Source: Albimonas sp036154955 (GTDB taxonomy: Bacteria; Pseudomonadota; Alphaproteobacteria; Rhodobacterales; Rhodobacteraceae). Taken from it: a stretch of DNA of 64,000 nt. The position numbers and the translations under genes are program-made. The notes beneath the pieces are model-generated. The model was not told where the DNA came from. It made no database searches and saw nothing but the letters and a program-made list of their open reading frames with translations. Below are positions 57,409-64,000 of the stretch, one piece after another; the stretch's first letter is position 1; every line of letters begins with the position of its first letter. The DNA lies in NCBI GenBank assembly GCA_036154955.1, contig JAYZWL010000078.1:62001-126000 (forward strand). The letters run 5' to 3'.

Positions 57409-59424
57409 ATGCGTCCCGCCGCCTTCCTCATCGCGTTCGGCCTCGCCCTCGGCCTGTTCTCCGTCCCCAAGCTCGCGGCGCAGGTCGCCCCGGACACGGC
57501 GGAATCGGCGCGGACGCCGCCCGGCGCGGCGACCGGCGCGCGCCATACCGGTTCCGCCGCCTGCGCCGACTGTCACGCGGCCGAGGCGGAGGCCTGGGCC
57601 GGCTCCCACCACGCGCTCGCCTGGACCCCGCCGACGGCGGCGCATGTGCTGGGCGACTTCGCGGACGCGGAATTCGAGGGCGGCGGCCTCTCCGCCCGGT
57701 TCCGCACCGGCCCGGACGGGCGCTTCCGCATCGAGGTGACCGAGGCCGACGGATCCCGCCGCGCCTATCCGGTCCGGGGCGTCGCCGGCGTCGCCCCCCT
57801 GCAGCAATACCTGCTGGAAACCGCGCCCGGCCGCCTGCAGGCCTTCGACGTGGCCTGGGACACGGAGCGGGGGCGCTGGTTCCACCTCTATCCCGACCAG
57901 GCCCCGCCGCCCGGCGACGGGCTGCACTGGACCGGTCCCTACAAGACCTGGAACGCCCGCTGCGCCGAATGCCACGCCACCGGCTACGACAAGGGCTTCG
58001 ACCCGCGCACCGGCGCCTACGCCTCGACCCAGGTCGAGACCGGGGTGGGCTGCGAGGCCTGCCACGGGCCCGGCGGCGCCCATGCGGACTGGGCGCGCGC
58101 CGGCGCGGATCCGGCGACGCGGCCCGCGGGATCCGGCTTCGCGGTGGATTTCGGAGGGCTCGACGCCGCGCGGGCGGCGGGCGGGCCGGCCTCGCAGGGG
58201 GCGTTGCAGCAATGCGCCGGTTGCCATTCCCGGCGCGAGGCGTTCCTGACCGGCAGCCCCCCGGCGGGGGCGGACTACCATGACGCCTACACGCTGTCGC
58301 TGCTGCGCCCCGGGCTCTACCACGCCGATGGGCAGATCCTGGACGAGGTCTATGTCTGGGGCTCGTTCCTGCAGTCGAAGATGCAGGCGCGCGGCGTGGG
58401 TTGCGTGGATTGCCACGAGCCCCACGCCGCGGCGCTGCGGCTCGACGGGAACGCGGTCTGCGCGCGGTGCCACAGTCCGGCGGGGAACCCGGATTTCCCG
58501 ACGCTGCGCCCGGGCCTTTACGACGACCCGGCGCATCATTTTCATCCGGAGGGATCTCAGGGCGCGCAATGCTTGTCCTGCCACATGATCGAGCGCGACT
58601 ACATGCAGGTGGACGGGCGGCGGGACCATTCCTTCCGGATCCCGCGCCCGGACCTTTTCCCCGTCACCGGGGCGCCCGACGCCTGCACGGATTGCCACGC
58701 GGACCGGGGGCCGGCCTGGGCCGCGGCCCGCATCGCGGAGCGGTCTCCGCAGGCCGCCTCCCGCCCGCATTTCGGCGTGGCGCTGGCCCATGGCCGCGGC
58801 GACCCGGCGGCGGCGGCGGCGGAGCTTGCGGCGCTGGCGCTCGACCCCGAGGCGCCGGGCGTGGCGCGGGCGACGGCGCTGCGGCTGCTGGAGGCGTCGG
58901 GCGACGCCGCCGCCATCGACCGGACCGAGCCGCTCTTGGCCGATCCGGACCCGCTGGTGCGCGCCGCGGCGACCGAGGCGCAGCGGGCGGCGCCGGCCCC
59001 GAGCATGGGGCCGCGGGTCATGCCGATGCTGCGCGACCCGTCCCGCGCGGTGCGCCAGGCCGCGGCGCGGACCCTGCTGGGGGCGCCGATCGCCCGGATG
59101 CCGGAGGCGCGGGCGCGCGATCTGAGGCGCGGCATGGCCGAATGGCAGGCGGCGATGGCGAGCCGGCTGGACTTCCCCGAAACCCACCTCCAGCTCGGCG
59201 GCATGGCGCTGACCCTGCGCAACTTCCCCGCGGCCGCGGCGGCGTTCCGGGAGGCGGCGCGCCTCGACCGGCAGCTTGTCCCGGCCTGGACCATGCTGAT
59301 CCGCATCGCCGCGGCGACCGAGGGCGGGGACGCCGCCCGCGCCGCCGCGGCCGAGGCGCTGGCCGCCGTGCCGGGCGACCCCGGGCTTCAGGCCCTGGCG
59401 GAGGAGGCGGCGCGGCTGCCGTGA
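57409..59424 (+). CDS. Octaheme c-type cytochrome with HEAT/TPR-like C-terminus
   Basis: A 671-residue secreted protein. A signal peptide (about 1-24) is followed by eight CxxCH heme sites: Cys52, 185, 215, 269, 332, 351, 388 and 426. Spacing and motifs such as WTGPYKTWNARCAECHATGYDKGFD and GVGCEACHGPGGAH match the cytochrome c554-like / NrfA-related multiheme group. Residues about 440-560 look like HEAT-type helical repeats (DPDPLVRAAATEA; DPSRAVRQAAARTL), and 570-660 like TPR (NFPAAAAAFREAARLDRQLVPAW). It likely moves electrons in the periplasm while docking a partner. GCAGGAGC lies 5-12 bases upstream. Confidence 0.88.
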   Translation: MRPAAFLIAFGLALGLFSVPKLAAQVAPDTAESARTPPGAATGARHTGSAACADCHAAEAEAWAGSHHALAWTPPTAAHVLGDFADAEFEGGGLSARFRTGPDGRFRIEVTEADGSRRAYPVRGVAGVAPLQQYLLETAPGRLQAFDVAWDTERGRWFHLYPDQAPPPGDGLHWTGPYKTWNARCAECHATGYDKGFDPRTGAYASTQVETGVGCEACHGPGGAHADWARAGADPATRPAGSGFAVDFGGLDAARAAGGPASQGALQQCAGCHSRREAFLTGSPPAGADYHDAYTLSLLRPGLYHADGQILDEVYVWGSFLQSKMQARGVGCVDCHEPHAAALRLDGNAVCARCHSPAGNPDFPTLRPGLYDDPAHHFHPEGSQGAQCLSCHMIERDYMQVDGRRDHSFRIPRPDLFPVTGAPDACTDCHADRGPAWAAARIAERSPQAASRPHFGVALAHGRGDPAAAAAELAALALDPEAPGVARATALRLLEASGDAAAIDRTEPLLADPDPLVRAAATEAQRAAPAPSMGPRVMPMLRDPSRAVRQAAARTLLGAPIARMPEARARDLRRGMAEWQAAMASRLDFPETHLQLGGMALTLRNFPAAAAAFREAARLDRQLVPAWTMLIRIAAATEGGDAARAAAAEALAAVPGDPGLQALAEEAARLP

Positions 59425-59655
59425 CGCGGGCGGGGACGGCCGGCATCGCCGAGCCGTCGCCGCCCGCGTCGGGCCGGTTCGGTCAGCGGCCGGGAGGCGA
59501 GGGGCCTCCGCGCTTCACGCGGGCGAGGCCCGGGACCGGCACGGGACGACGAGCGGAATGCTCCCGGCCATGAGACGCCGCGCGGCTGGCGGCGGCGGTG
59601 ACGCGTCGCAAGAGGAAGGTCCCTGCGGCGCTGTCGCATGTCATAGGAGGGGGCG

Positions 59656-59731
59656 TGGTGCCCGGGGGCGGATTCGAACCACCGACACGCGGATTTTCAA
59701 TCCGCTGCTCTACCAACTGAGCTACCCGGGC
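59656..59731 (-). tRNA. tRNA-Phe (GAA)
   Basis: Reads on the minus strand GCCCGGGTAGCTCAGTTGG ... with acceptor GCCCGGG pairing CCCGGGC, D-arm AGCTCAGTTGGTAGAGC, anticodon stem GCGGA/TCCGC, loop TTGAAAA (anticodon GAA), T-arm GGTTCGAATCC and encoded CCA. Total 76 nt. Confidence 0.97.
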
Positions 59732-59808
59732 GATGCGCCGGCGAGCGGCGCGGGGGGGGGTATTATTGGATGCGGGGGAGGGTGTCCAGAGGGGTCGGCG
59801 CGGGTTTT

Positions 59809-60045
59809 TCACCCATGTTCGCGACGGCCCCCCCGGACGCGGCCGCCGGCCCCCGGAGCGGAGGATTCGCGGGCGATATCCTGAGCGTAGCCGTCGTAAT
59901 CGGCGGCGTCGGGGGCGTCGTCCTCCTCCGCCGGAATGGCGTAGGCGCCGTTGAGCCAGCGGGCGAGGTCCACGTCGGCGCAGCGCTTGGAGCAGAACGG
60001 GCGGTAGCGGGTTTCGGTCGGGCGTTCGCAGATCGGGCAGGGCAT
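59809..60045 (-). CDS. yacG: YacG, DNA gyrase inhibitor / zinc protein
   Basis: A 78-residue YacG. The zinc site is CPIC (Cys3, Cys6) with Cys18 and Cys22 (RPFCSKRCADVDLARWLNGAYAIP), the core that is the whole family signature. E. coli YacG binds GyrB and blocks DNA binding. The C-terminal about 35 residues are acidic then basic and variable. It follows RNase E/G in the same direction with a 228-base gap holding extragenic palindromes. Confidence 0.92.
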   Translation of the reverse strand: MPCPICERPTETRYRPFCSKRCADVDLARWLNGAYAIPAEEDDAPDAADYDGYAQDIARESSAPGAGGRVRGGRREHG

Positions 60046-60176
60046 GGGGCGTCTCCGTCGGGGCGGCCAGCCTGGGCGCGATCGGGCGGAAGCGCAACCG
60101 GGCCGGACCGGGCGTGAGGGCGCGGGGTCCGGCCGGGCCCGGACCGCGGCCGGAGCGGGGGCGGCGGTCGGGCCCC

Positions 60177-60217
60177 GAGAGGCCCCGGGTCAAGCCCGGG
60201 GCGCGCATCGGGTCCGG
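60177..60217. repeat. Extragenic palindrome copy
   Basis: GAGAGGCCCCGGGTCAAGCC plus CGGGGCGCGCA, followed by a shortened second copy (GGGTCCGGGGCGCGCA). Same unit as at 46392 and 31068, in the gap between yacG and the RNase gene. Confidence 0.7.
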
Positions 60218-60273
60218 GGCGCGCATCGATCGCGTCGGTCGCGCGGCGCGCAGGCGGGCGCGGGGCGCGGAGG

Positions 60274-61365
60274 TCAGAGGTCGGGCAGGCCGCGGGGCAG
60301 AAGCTCGGTCAGCGGGCGGCGTTCGCGCCGACGGGTCAGCTCCATATGGCCCAGCCCGGTCCAGCCGACCATCTGGGTGTCCACCGGATCGTCCTTCAGC
60401 GCCCGGCGCAGCGCGCCCTCGGCCTGCTTGCGGTCGCGCTTGGACAGCGGCGCGAAGTCGATCACCACCTGTCCGCCCAGCCCGCGCAGGCGCAATTGCC
60501 GGGGCAGGTCGGCGATGGCGGCGAGGTTGGCCTTCAGCCCGGTGGCGGTGGTGAAGTCGCCGGCGGTGTTCACGTCGACCGCGACGAGGGCGGAGGTCGG
60601 CTCCACGCTCATCCACGCCTCGCCGGTCAGCGCCACGCGGGGGGAGAACAGCGCCTCCACCTGGTCGAGCACGCCCAGCGCGTCCCACAGCCGCAGGTCG
60701 CCGCGCTGCACGTCCTCGGGCTCCGGCTCCACCCAGTCGCGCCAGGCGCGGGTCTCGGCGTCGGGGGCGGCGACGACCTCGCCGGGCTCGCCGCCCTCCG
60801 CCTCCGCCGCGCGGGCGGCGTTGAGCAGGGCGGCGAGCGCGGCCACGTCCTGCTCCACCGCCTCGGGGTCCACGAAGGCGGCGGCGGAGCGCAGGATGGC
60901 GCCCGGCGCGTCCTCGCCGGCCAGCCCCGCCTCCTCCAGCGCGCCGCGGGCGATGACGCGCAGGCGGGCGGCCTCGTCCTCGTCACGGACCTTGCGGGCG
61001 ACGTTGATGCCGGGCGCGTGGGGGGTGAGGATGGCGTAGCGGCCCTTGAACAGCGGCTCGTCGGTCACCGGCGTGGCCTTTCCGGGTTCGGCATGGCGGG
61101 CGACCTGCACCAGCAGCCGATCCCCGGCGCGGACCTTGCGGGGGGATTTCAGGAAGCCCTCGCGCCCGTCGCCGAGGTCGAGGAAGGCCGCGCCCAGCGC
61201 CTCCACCCGCCGGGTGACGCGGGCGAGATGCACCGCCTCCAGCCGCGGGGCGGGGTCGGTTTCGGCCGGGTCGATCAGCAGGTCGGTCAGCCGGCCGTCA
61301 TCCATGCAGGCGGCCATGCCGGGCAGGCCGTCGTGGTCCAGCAGCGCGATCAGGCGGCCTTTCAT
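60274..61365 (-). CDS. RNase E/G family ribonuclease, short form
   Basis: A 363-residue RNase E/G protein. The S1-like part is about 35-115 (FLDLGDGREGFLK). Catalytic Asp residues are in VAVDVNTAGDF (Asp264) and VVIDFAPLSKRDR (Asp303), and GHMELTRRRER precedes the end. It lacks the CPxC zinc-link and the quaternary-structure domain of RNase E, and the scaffold tail, so it is closest to the small Rhodobacterales form found beside maf and yacG. It overlaps maf by four bases. Confidence 0.88.
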   Translation of the reverse strand: MKGRLIALLDHDGLPGMAACMDDGRLTDLLIDPAETDPAPRLEAVHLARVTRRVEALGAAFLDLGDGREGFLKSPRKVRAGDRLLVQVARHAEPGKATPVTDEPLFKGRYAILTPHAPGINVARKVRDEDEAARLRVIARGALEEAGLAGEDAPGAILRSAAAFVDPEAVEQDVAALAALLNAARAAEAEGGEPGEVVAAPDAETRAWRDWVEPEPEDVQRGDLRLWDALGVLDQVEALFSPRVALTGEAWMSVEPTSALVAVDVNTAGDFTTATGLKANLAAIADLPRQLRLRGLGGQVVIDFAPLSKRDRKQAEGALRRALKDDPVDTQMVGWTGLGHMELTRRRERRPLTELLPRGLPDL

Positions 61366-61955
61366 GCGGGCGTTCCTTCATAGGTGACGGCGAGGCCGGC
61401 GCCGGCGAGCAGGCCGGCGGTCTCGGTCAGGGGCAGGCCGACCACGTTGGTGTAGCTGCCGTTGAGCGCCGGCACGAAGGCCCCGCCGATGCCCTGGATG
61501 GCGTAGCCGCCGGCCTTGCCCCGCCATTCGCCGGAGCGGAGATAGGCGCTGATCTCGGCGTCCGACAGGCGCTTGAACCGCACCTGGGTCTCAACCAGCC
61601 GGGTCCATTCCCGATCGCCGAGCCGAAGGGCGACCCCGGTGGCGACCCGGTGCCGGCGGCCCGACAGCAGCGAGAGGAAGGCGTGCGCCTCCGCCGCGTC
61701 CGCGGGCTTGCCGAGGATGCGCCGACCGGCCGCGACCACGGTGTCGGCGGCGAGCACCAGGGCGCCTTCCGCGTCCGTCCGGGCGGCGACCGCGGCGGCC
61801 TTCTCGCGGGCGAGGCGCTGCGCGTAGGGGCGGGGCAGCTCGCCCCGGCGCGGGGTCTCGTCGATATCGGCGGGGGCGACGGCGTCGGGGATCACCCCGA
61901 TCGAGGCCAGCAGGTCCCGCCGCCGCGGCGAGGCGGAGGCGAGGATCAGGCGCAT
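61362..61955 (-). CDS. maf: Maf-like nucleotide pyrophosphatase
   Basis: A 197-residue Maf protein: LILASASPRRRDLL (about 3-16), VLAADTVVAAGRRILGKP (about 68-85), SLLSGRRHRVATGV and KAGGYAIQGIGGAFVPALNGSYTNVVGLPL are the family blocks. Members hydrolyse non-canonical or specific NTPs (dTTP, UTP, modified bases). ATG 61955 fits the family start; three upstream Arg-rich codons in the same frame are not needed. Translationally coupled to the RNase gene. Confidence 0.93.
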   Translation of the reverse strand: MRLILASASPRRRDLLASIGVIPDAVAPADIDETPRRGELPRPYAQRLAREKAAAVAARTDAEGALVLAADTVVAAGRRILGKPADAAEAHAFLSLLSGRRHRVATGVALRLGDREWTRLVETQVRFKRLSDAEISAYLRSGEWRGKAGGYAIQGIGGAFVPALNGSYTNVVGLPLTETAGLLAGAGLAVTYEGTPA

Positions 61956-62123
61956 GGCGCGCGCCCGTCGGTTCCGCACCGGAGGCCCGGGGACGCCTGA
62001 CGCGCGGCCGAACGCATCGACGCGCGGGCGGGGCGGGGGCGAGTCGCCTCCCTCCGTCCGGGCCGGAAGCCGGGAGGGCGCGACCGCCCGCCGGCGGGGG
62101 CGGCGCCGGGCGCCATGGCGGGG

Positions 62124-62342
62124 TTACTTGAACCGATAGGTGATGCGGCCCTTGGTCAGGTCGTAGGGCGTCATCTCGACCTGGACCTTGTCGCCGGCCA
62201 GCACGCGGATGCGGTTCTTGCGCATCTTGCCTGCGGTATGGGCGATGATCTCATGGCCGTTCTCGAGCTTCACCCGAAAGGTCGCGTTGGGCAGAAGTTC
62301 GACAACGACCCCGGGGAACTCGAGAGTCTCTTCCTTGGCCAT
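62124..62342 (-). CDS. infA: Translation initiation factor IF-1
   Basis: A 72-residue OB-fold protein, full length and close to the universal IF-1: MAKEETLEFPGVVVELLPNA, HEIIAHTAGKMRKNRIRVLAGD and YDLTKGRITYRFK. It binds the 30S A site with IF-2 and IF-3. It is followed, in the same direction, by maf and the RNase gene, the usual neighbourhood in this order. CGGAGAC lies upstream of ATG. Confidence 0.97.
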   Translation of the reverse strand: MAKEETLEFPGVVVELLPNATFRVKLENGHEIIAHTAGKMRKNRIRVLAGDKVQVEMTPYDLTKGRITYRFK

Positions 62343-62842
62343 GCTGTCTCCGGCGCGTGGAATAGGGGGCGTCGCGGCGTGCGGACGCGCGTCGCGTGGC
62401 GGGGGGTATGGCGCGTCTGGGCGGCGAATTCAAGGCGCAGCGCGCAACCGGGGTCGACGCCGCGTCCGGCGCGCCACGTCCGGGCGACGGGCGCGGAGAG
62501 GAATGCGGAGGGAGCGACGGGCGAGCGAGGGGGCGAGCGATGGGCGAGCGGGCGGACGGTCCGGACGCGGACCGCGGCCCGTCCGCAGGTCGGGGCAGGG
62601 CGCCGCAGGGCGGCTCAATTGCGGCGGAGCGGGGCGGTCGCGGTCGCCGCATCGCCTTGTTCCGTCATGCGAATTGCGGCGCCGCGCACCGAAGCGCCTT
62701 GCCACAATTGAGGCGAATGCGTGATTTCTCAACGGGTTCCGTTGACCGGCCGCGCCGAAGCGCCACTTGTTTCGCCACGATCCCGATGCCGAAGCGCCGC
62801 GCACACCGCTGCGGCCGGCTTCGATGACGAAGGAGAATGAGC
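62343..62842. other. Divergent gap between infA and the DUF992 gene
   Basis: About 500 bases holding the infA promoter side and the DUF992 promoter side. Frames on both strands look like shadows. CTCAATTG and CAATTGAGG at about 62610 and 62705 form a dispersed inverted pair; nothing else is clear. Confidence 0.5.
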
Positions 62843-63370
62843 ATGACCAAGATGACCGGTTTCGCCGCCGCCGCCGCCGCCGCCCTGATCGCCGCCGCCG
62901 CCGCGCCCGCCCTCGCCCAGTCGCCCTCCGCCGACGCCGACACCGCCTCCGGCACCCCGCAGGCCAAGATCGAGGTCGGCGTGCTGACCTGCGACATGAC
63001 CGCGAAGAGCAACTATGTGGTGCTGTCCAAGAGCGAGTATCTGTGCACGCTCGACGCCGCCGACGACGCCGAGGACGCGACCTATGTCGCCAAGATCGAC
63101 AAGGTGGGCATCGACCTGAACCTGACGGAGAAGGAGAAGCTCTATTGGGCCGTGCTCGCCTCGACCGAGAAGTTCACCACCGACATGATGGACGGCCAGT
63201 ATGTGGGCGCGAGCGCCGACGCGGCCCTGGGTCTGGGCGCGGGCGTGAAGGTTCTTGTGGGCGGCGAGGCCGACCAGGTGTCGCTGCAGCCGGTCTCGGC
63301 CTCCGCCCAGGCGGGCATCGGCATCGCCGCGGGGCTGGAGAAGATGGAGCTGCGCCGCGTCACCCAGTGA
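62843..63370 (+). CDS. DUF992 secreted protein
   Basis: A 175-residue protein with a signal peptide (cleavage after ALA near residue 26). The mature part has IEVGVLTCDMTAKSNYVVLSKSEYLCTLD, the DUF992 pattern with two Cys likely joined by a disulfide, and a glycine-rich C-terminal beta region. The function of the family is unknown; most members are small periplasmic proteins of alphaproteobacteria. ATG 62843 is chosen because AGGAG (62831-62835) is 7 bases upstream; ATG 62837 is too close. A strong terminator follows. Confidence 0.85.
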   Translation: MTKMTGFAAAAAAALIAAAAAPALAQSPSADADTASGTPQAKIEVGVLTCDMTAKSNYVVLSKSEYLCTLDAADDAEDATYVAKIDKVGIDLNLTEKEKLYWAVLASTEKFTTDMMDGQYVGASADAALGLGAGVKVLVGGEADQVSLQPVSASAQAGIGIAAGLEKMELRRVTQ

Positions 63371-63407
63371 CGCGGGCCCGGCCGGCTGTTCCGGCCTGAG
63401 TCGAGAG

Positions 63408-63446
63408 GGGGGCGCGTCGCGATTGCGGCGCGCCCCCTTCGTTTTT
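63408..63446 (+). terminator. Rho-independent terminator of the DUF992 gene
   Basis: GGGGGCGCGTCGC (63408-63420) pairs with GCGGCGCGCCCCC (63425-63437), one G-U, loop GATT, then TTCGTTTTT. Confidence 0.85.
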
Positions 63447-63498
63447 CCGCAGGGGGCGGGGGCCTCGCTCAGCCCTGCTCGTCCAGCAAGGCGATGTT

Positions 63499-64000
63499 TC
63501 AGCCCGCCTCGTCCAGCGAGGCGATGATGGCGCGCAGGAACCGCCGTTCCGTCACGATCAGCGCCCCGCGGGTCGACAGGTCCAGCCCCACGTCGGCCGC
63601 GGATGCGCGGTTGGAGGTGCCGATCCGCAGCCCCGGCCCCAGGGGCAGGTTCTCCAGCGGCCATTCCAGCCCCTCGGAGGCCAGCCCCACGCAATCCGCC
63701 AGCGGATAGATCGACACCCGCGCCCCCGCCTCCAGCCGCGCCCGCCAGCGCAGGGGGGCGAGAAAGGCCAGGTCCTCGCGCCCCGCCAGCAGGATGCGCC
63801 GGTCGGGATTGACCAGCAGCGTGTGCAGGGCGGCGAGCGAATGGTCGATGCGCCCGCCCAGGAACCCCGCCCCCAGATAGAGCGGCGCGCGGGTCAGGCG
63901 CAGGCATTTCTGCAGGTCGGTCGATTCCTGCTCCGCCACCGGGATCAGCCGGGGGCCGAGGCGGGCGCGCCAGTGGTCGGGGTCGTCGAGACTGTCCATG
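63499..64000 (-). CDS. Thiamine pyrophosphokinase, C-terminal part (cut by window end)
   Basis: At least 166 residues in one frame, running off the right edge. It begins with MDSLDD, the GDxDSL motif that binds Mg-ATP in thiamine pyrophosphokinase, then LGAGFLGGRIDHSLAALHTLL (the GxxGGRxDHxLANLxxL motif), and ends with GTSNRASAADVGLDLSTRGALIVTE, the thiamine-binding C-domain. It makes thiamine diphosphate from thiamine. The true start lies beyond 64000. Confidence 0.88.
   Translation of the reverse strand, partial: MDSLDDPDHWRARLGPRLIPVAEQESTDLQKCLRLTRAPLYLGAGFLGGRIDHSLAALHTLLVNPDRRILLAGREDLAFLAPLRWRARLEAGARVSIYPLADCVGLASEGLEWPLENLPLGPGLRIGTSNRASAADVGLDLSTRGALIVTERRFLRAIIASLDEAG

Noticed and set aside
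56278..59187. 969-codon minus-strand frame
   Set aside because: It mirrors the octaheme cytochrome gene, which has a signal peptide and eight heme sites on the plus strand.

Overview
The window is very G+C-rich DNA from an alphaproteobacterium. The best fit is order Rhodobacterales: a VPxPA-type C-terminal sorting tail on a secreted protease, the maf / RNase E-G / yacG / infA neighbourhood, RcGTA-like phage genes and many fatty-acid and N-heterocycle catabolic genes all point that way. Nothing seen names a genus. The left edge cuts a short phage gene and the right edge cuts a thiamine pyrophosphokinase gene.

Positions 1 to about 24840 are the right arm of a siphovirus-type prophage. The order is MazG-like protein, putative HTH protein, HNH endonuclease, a low-G+C lipoprotein/membrane-protein pair, small and large terminase, HK97-type portal, protease and capsid, connector and closure proteins, tail tube, tail assembly chaperones, tape measure, and then the gp12-gp13-gp14-gp15 baseplate set of the Rhodobacter gene transfer agent. 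After the tail come a DUF2793 protein, a one-TM protein, a metallophosphoesterase and a P-loop (d)NMP-kinase-like protein. The arm ends with a convergent, low-G+C gene for an 817-residue SIR2 plus P-loop NTPase protein, most simply read as an antiphage (Avs5-like) cargo gene. A lambda-like slippery heptamer, G GGA AAA, lies in the correct phase in the first tail chaperone gene and opens a -1 frame running to the tape-measure start. This predicts a G/G-T type fusion. No integrase or lysis gene is visible.

24840 to about 44000 is host catabolic DNA. A divergently controlled operon (IclR regulator versus three acyl-CoA dehydrogenases and one acyl-CoA synthetase) is followed by an SDR. Next is a GntR-centred cluster: DUF1989 protein, RHH protein, flavin reductase, BMP-type binding protein, amidohydrolase, a PotDBCA-like ABC transporter, a polysaccharide-deacetylase-family hydrolase and a yeast-type cytosine deaminase. 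I infer uptake and breakdown of a nitrogen heterocycle; the substrate is unknown. Two GTATACCTGA sites flank the divergent promoter region.

44000 to 64000 is mixed. It holds a leishmanolysin-like protease with a sorting tail, a PRISE-family reductase, CpdB-like periplasmic nucleotidase, homocysteine S-methyltransferase, glutaryl-CoA dehydrogenase, YciI-like protein, RadC with a 400-residue low-complexity N-terminal region, an IS5-type insertion sequence needing a -1 frameshift, a 106-bp tandem repeat, a GST, an octaheme cytochrome c with HEAT/TPR-like tail, tRNA-Phe, yacG, RNase E/G, maf, infA, a DUF992 protein and thiamine pyrophosphokinase. A CCCCGGGTCAAGCCCGGGG-type extragenic palindrome recurs in three host gaps and was not noticed in the prophage.
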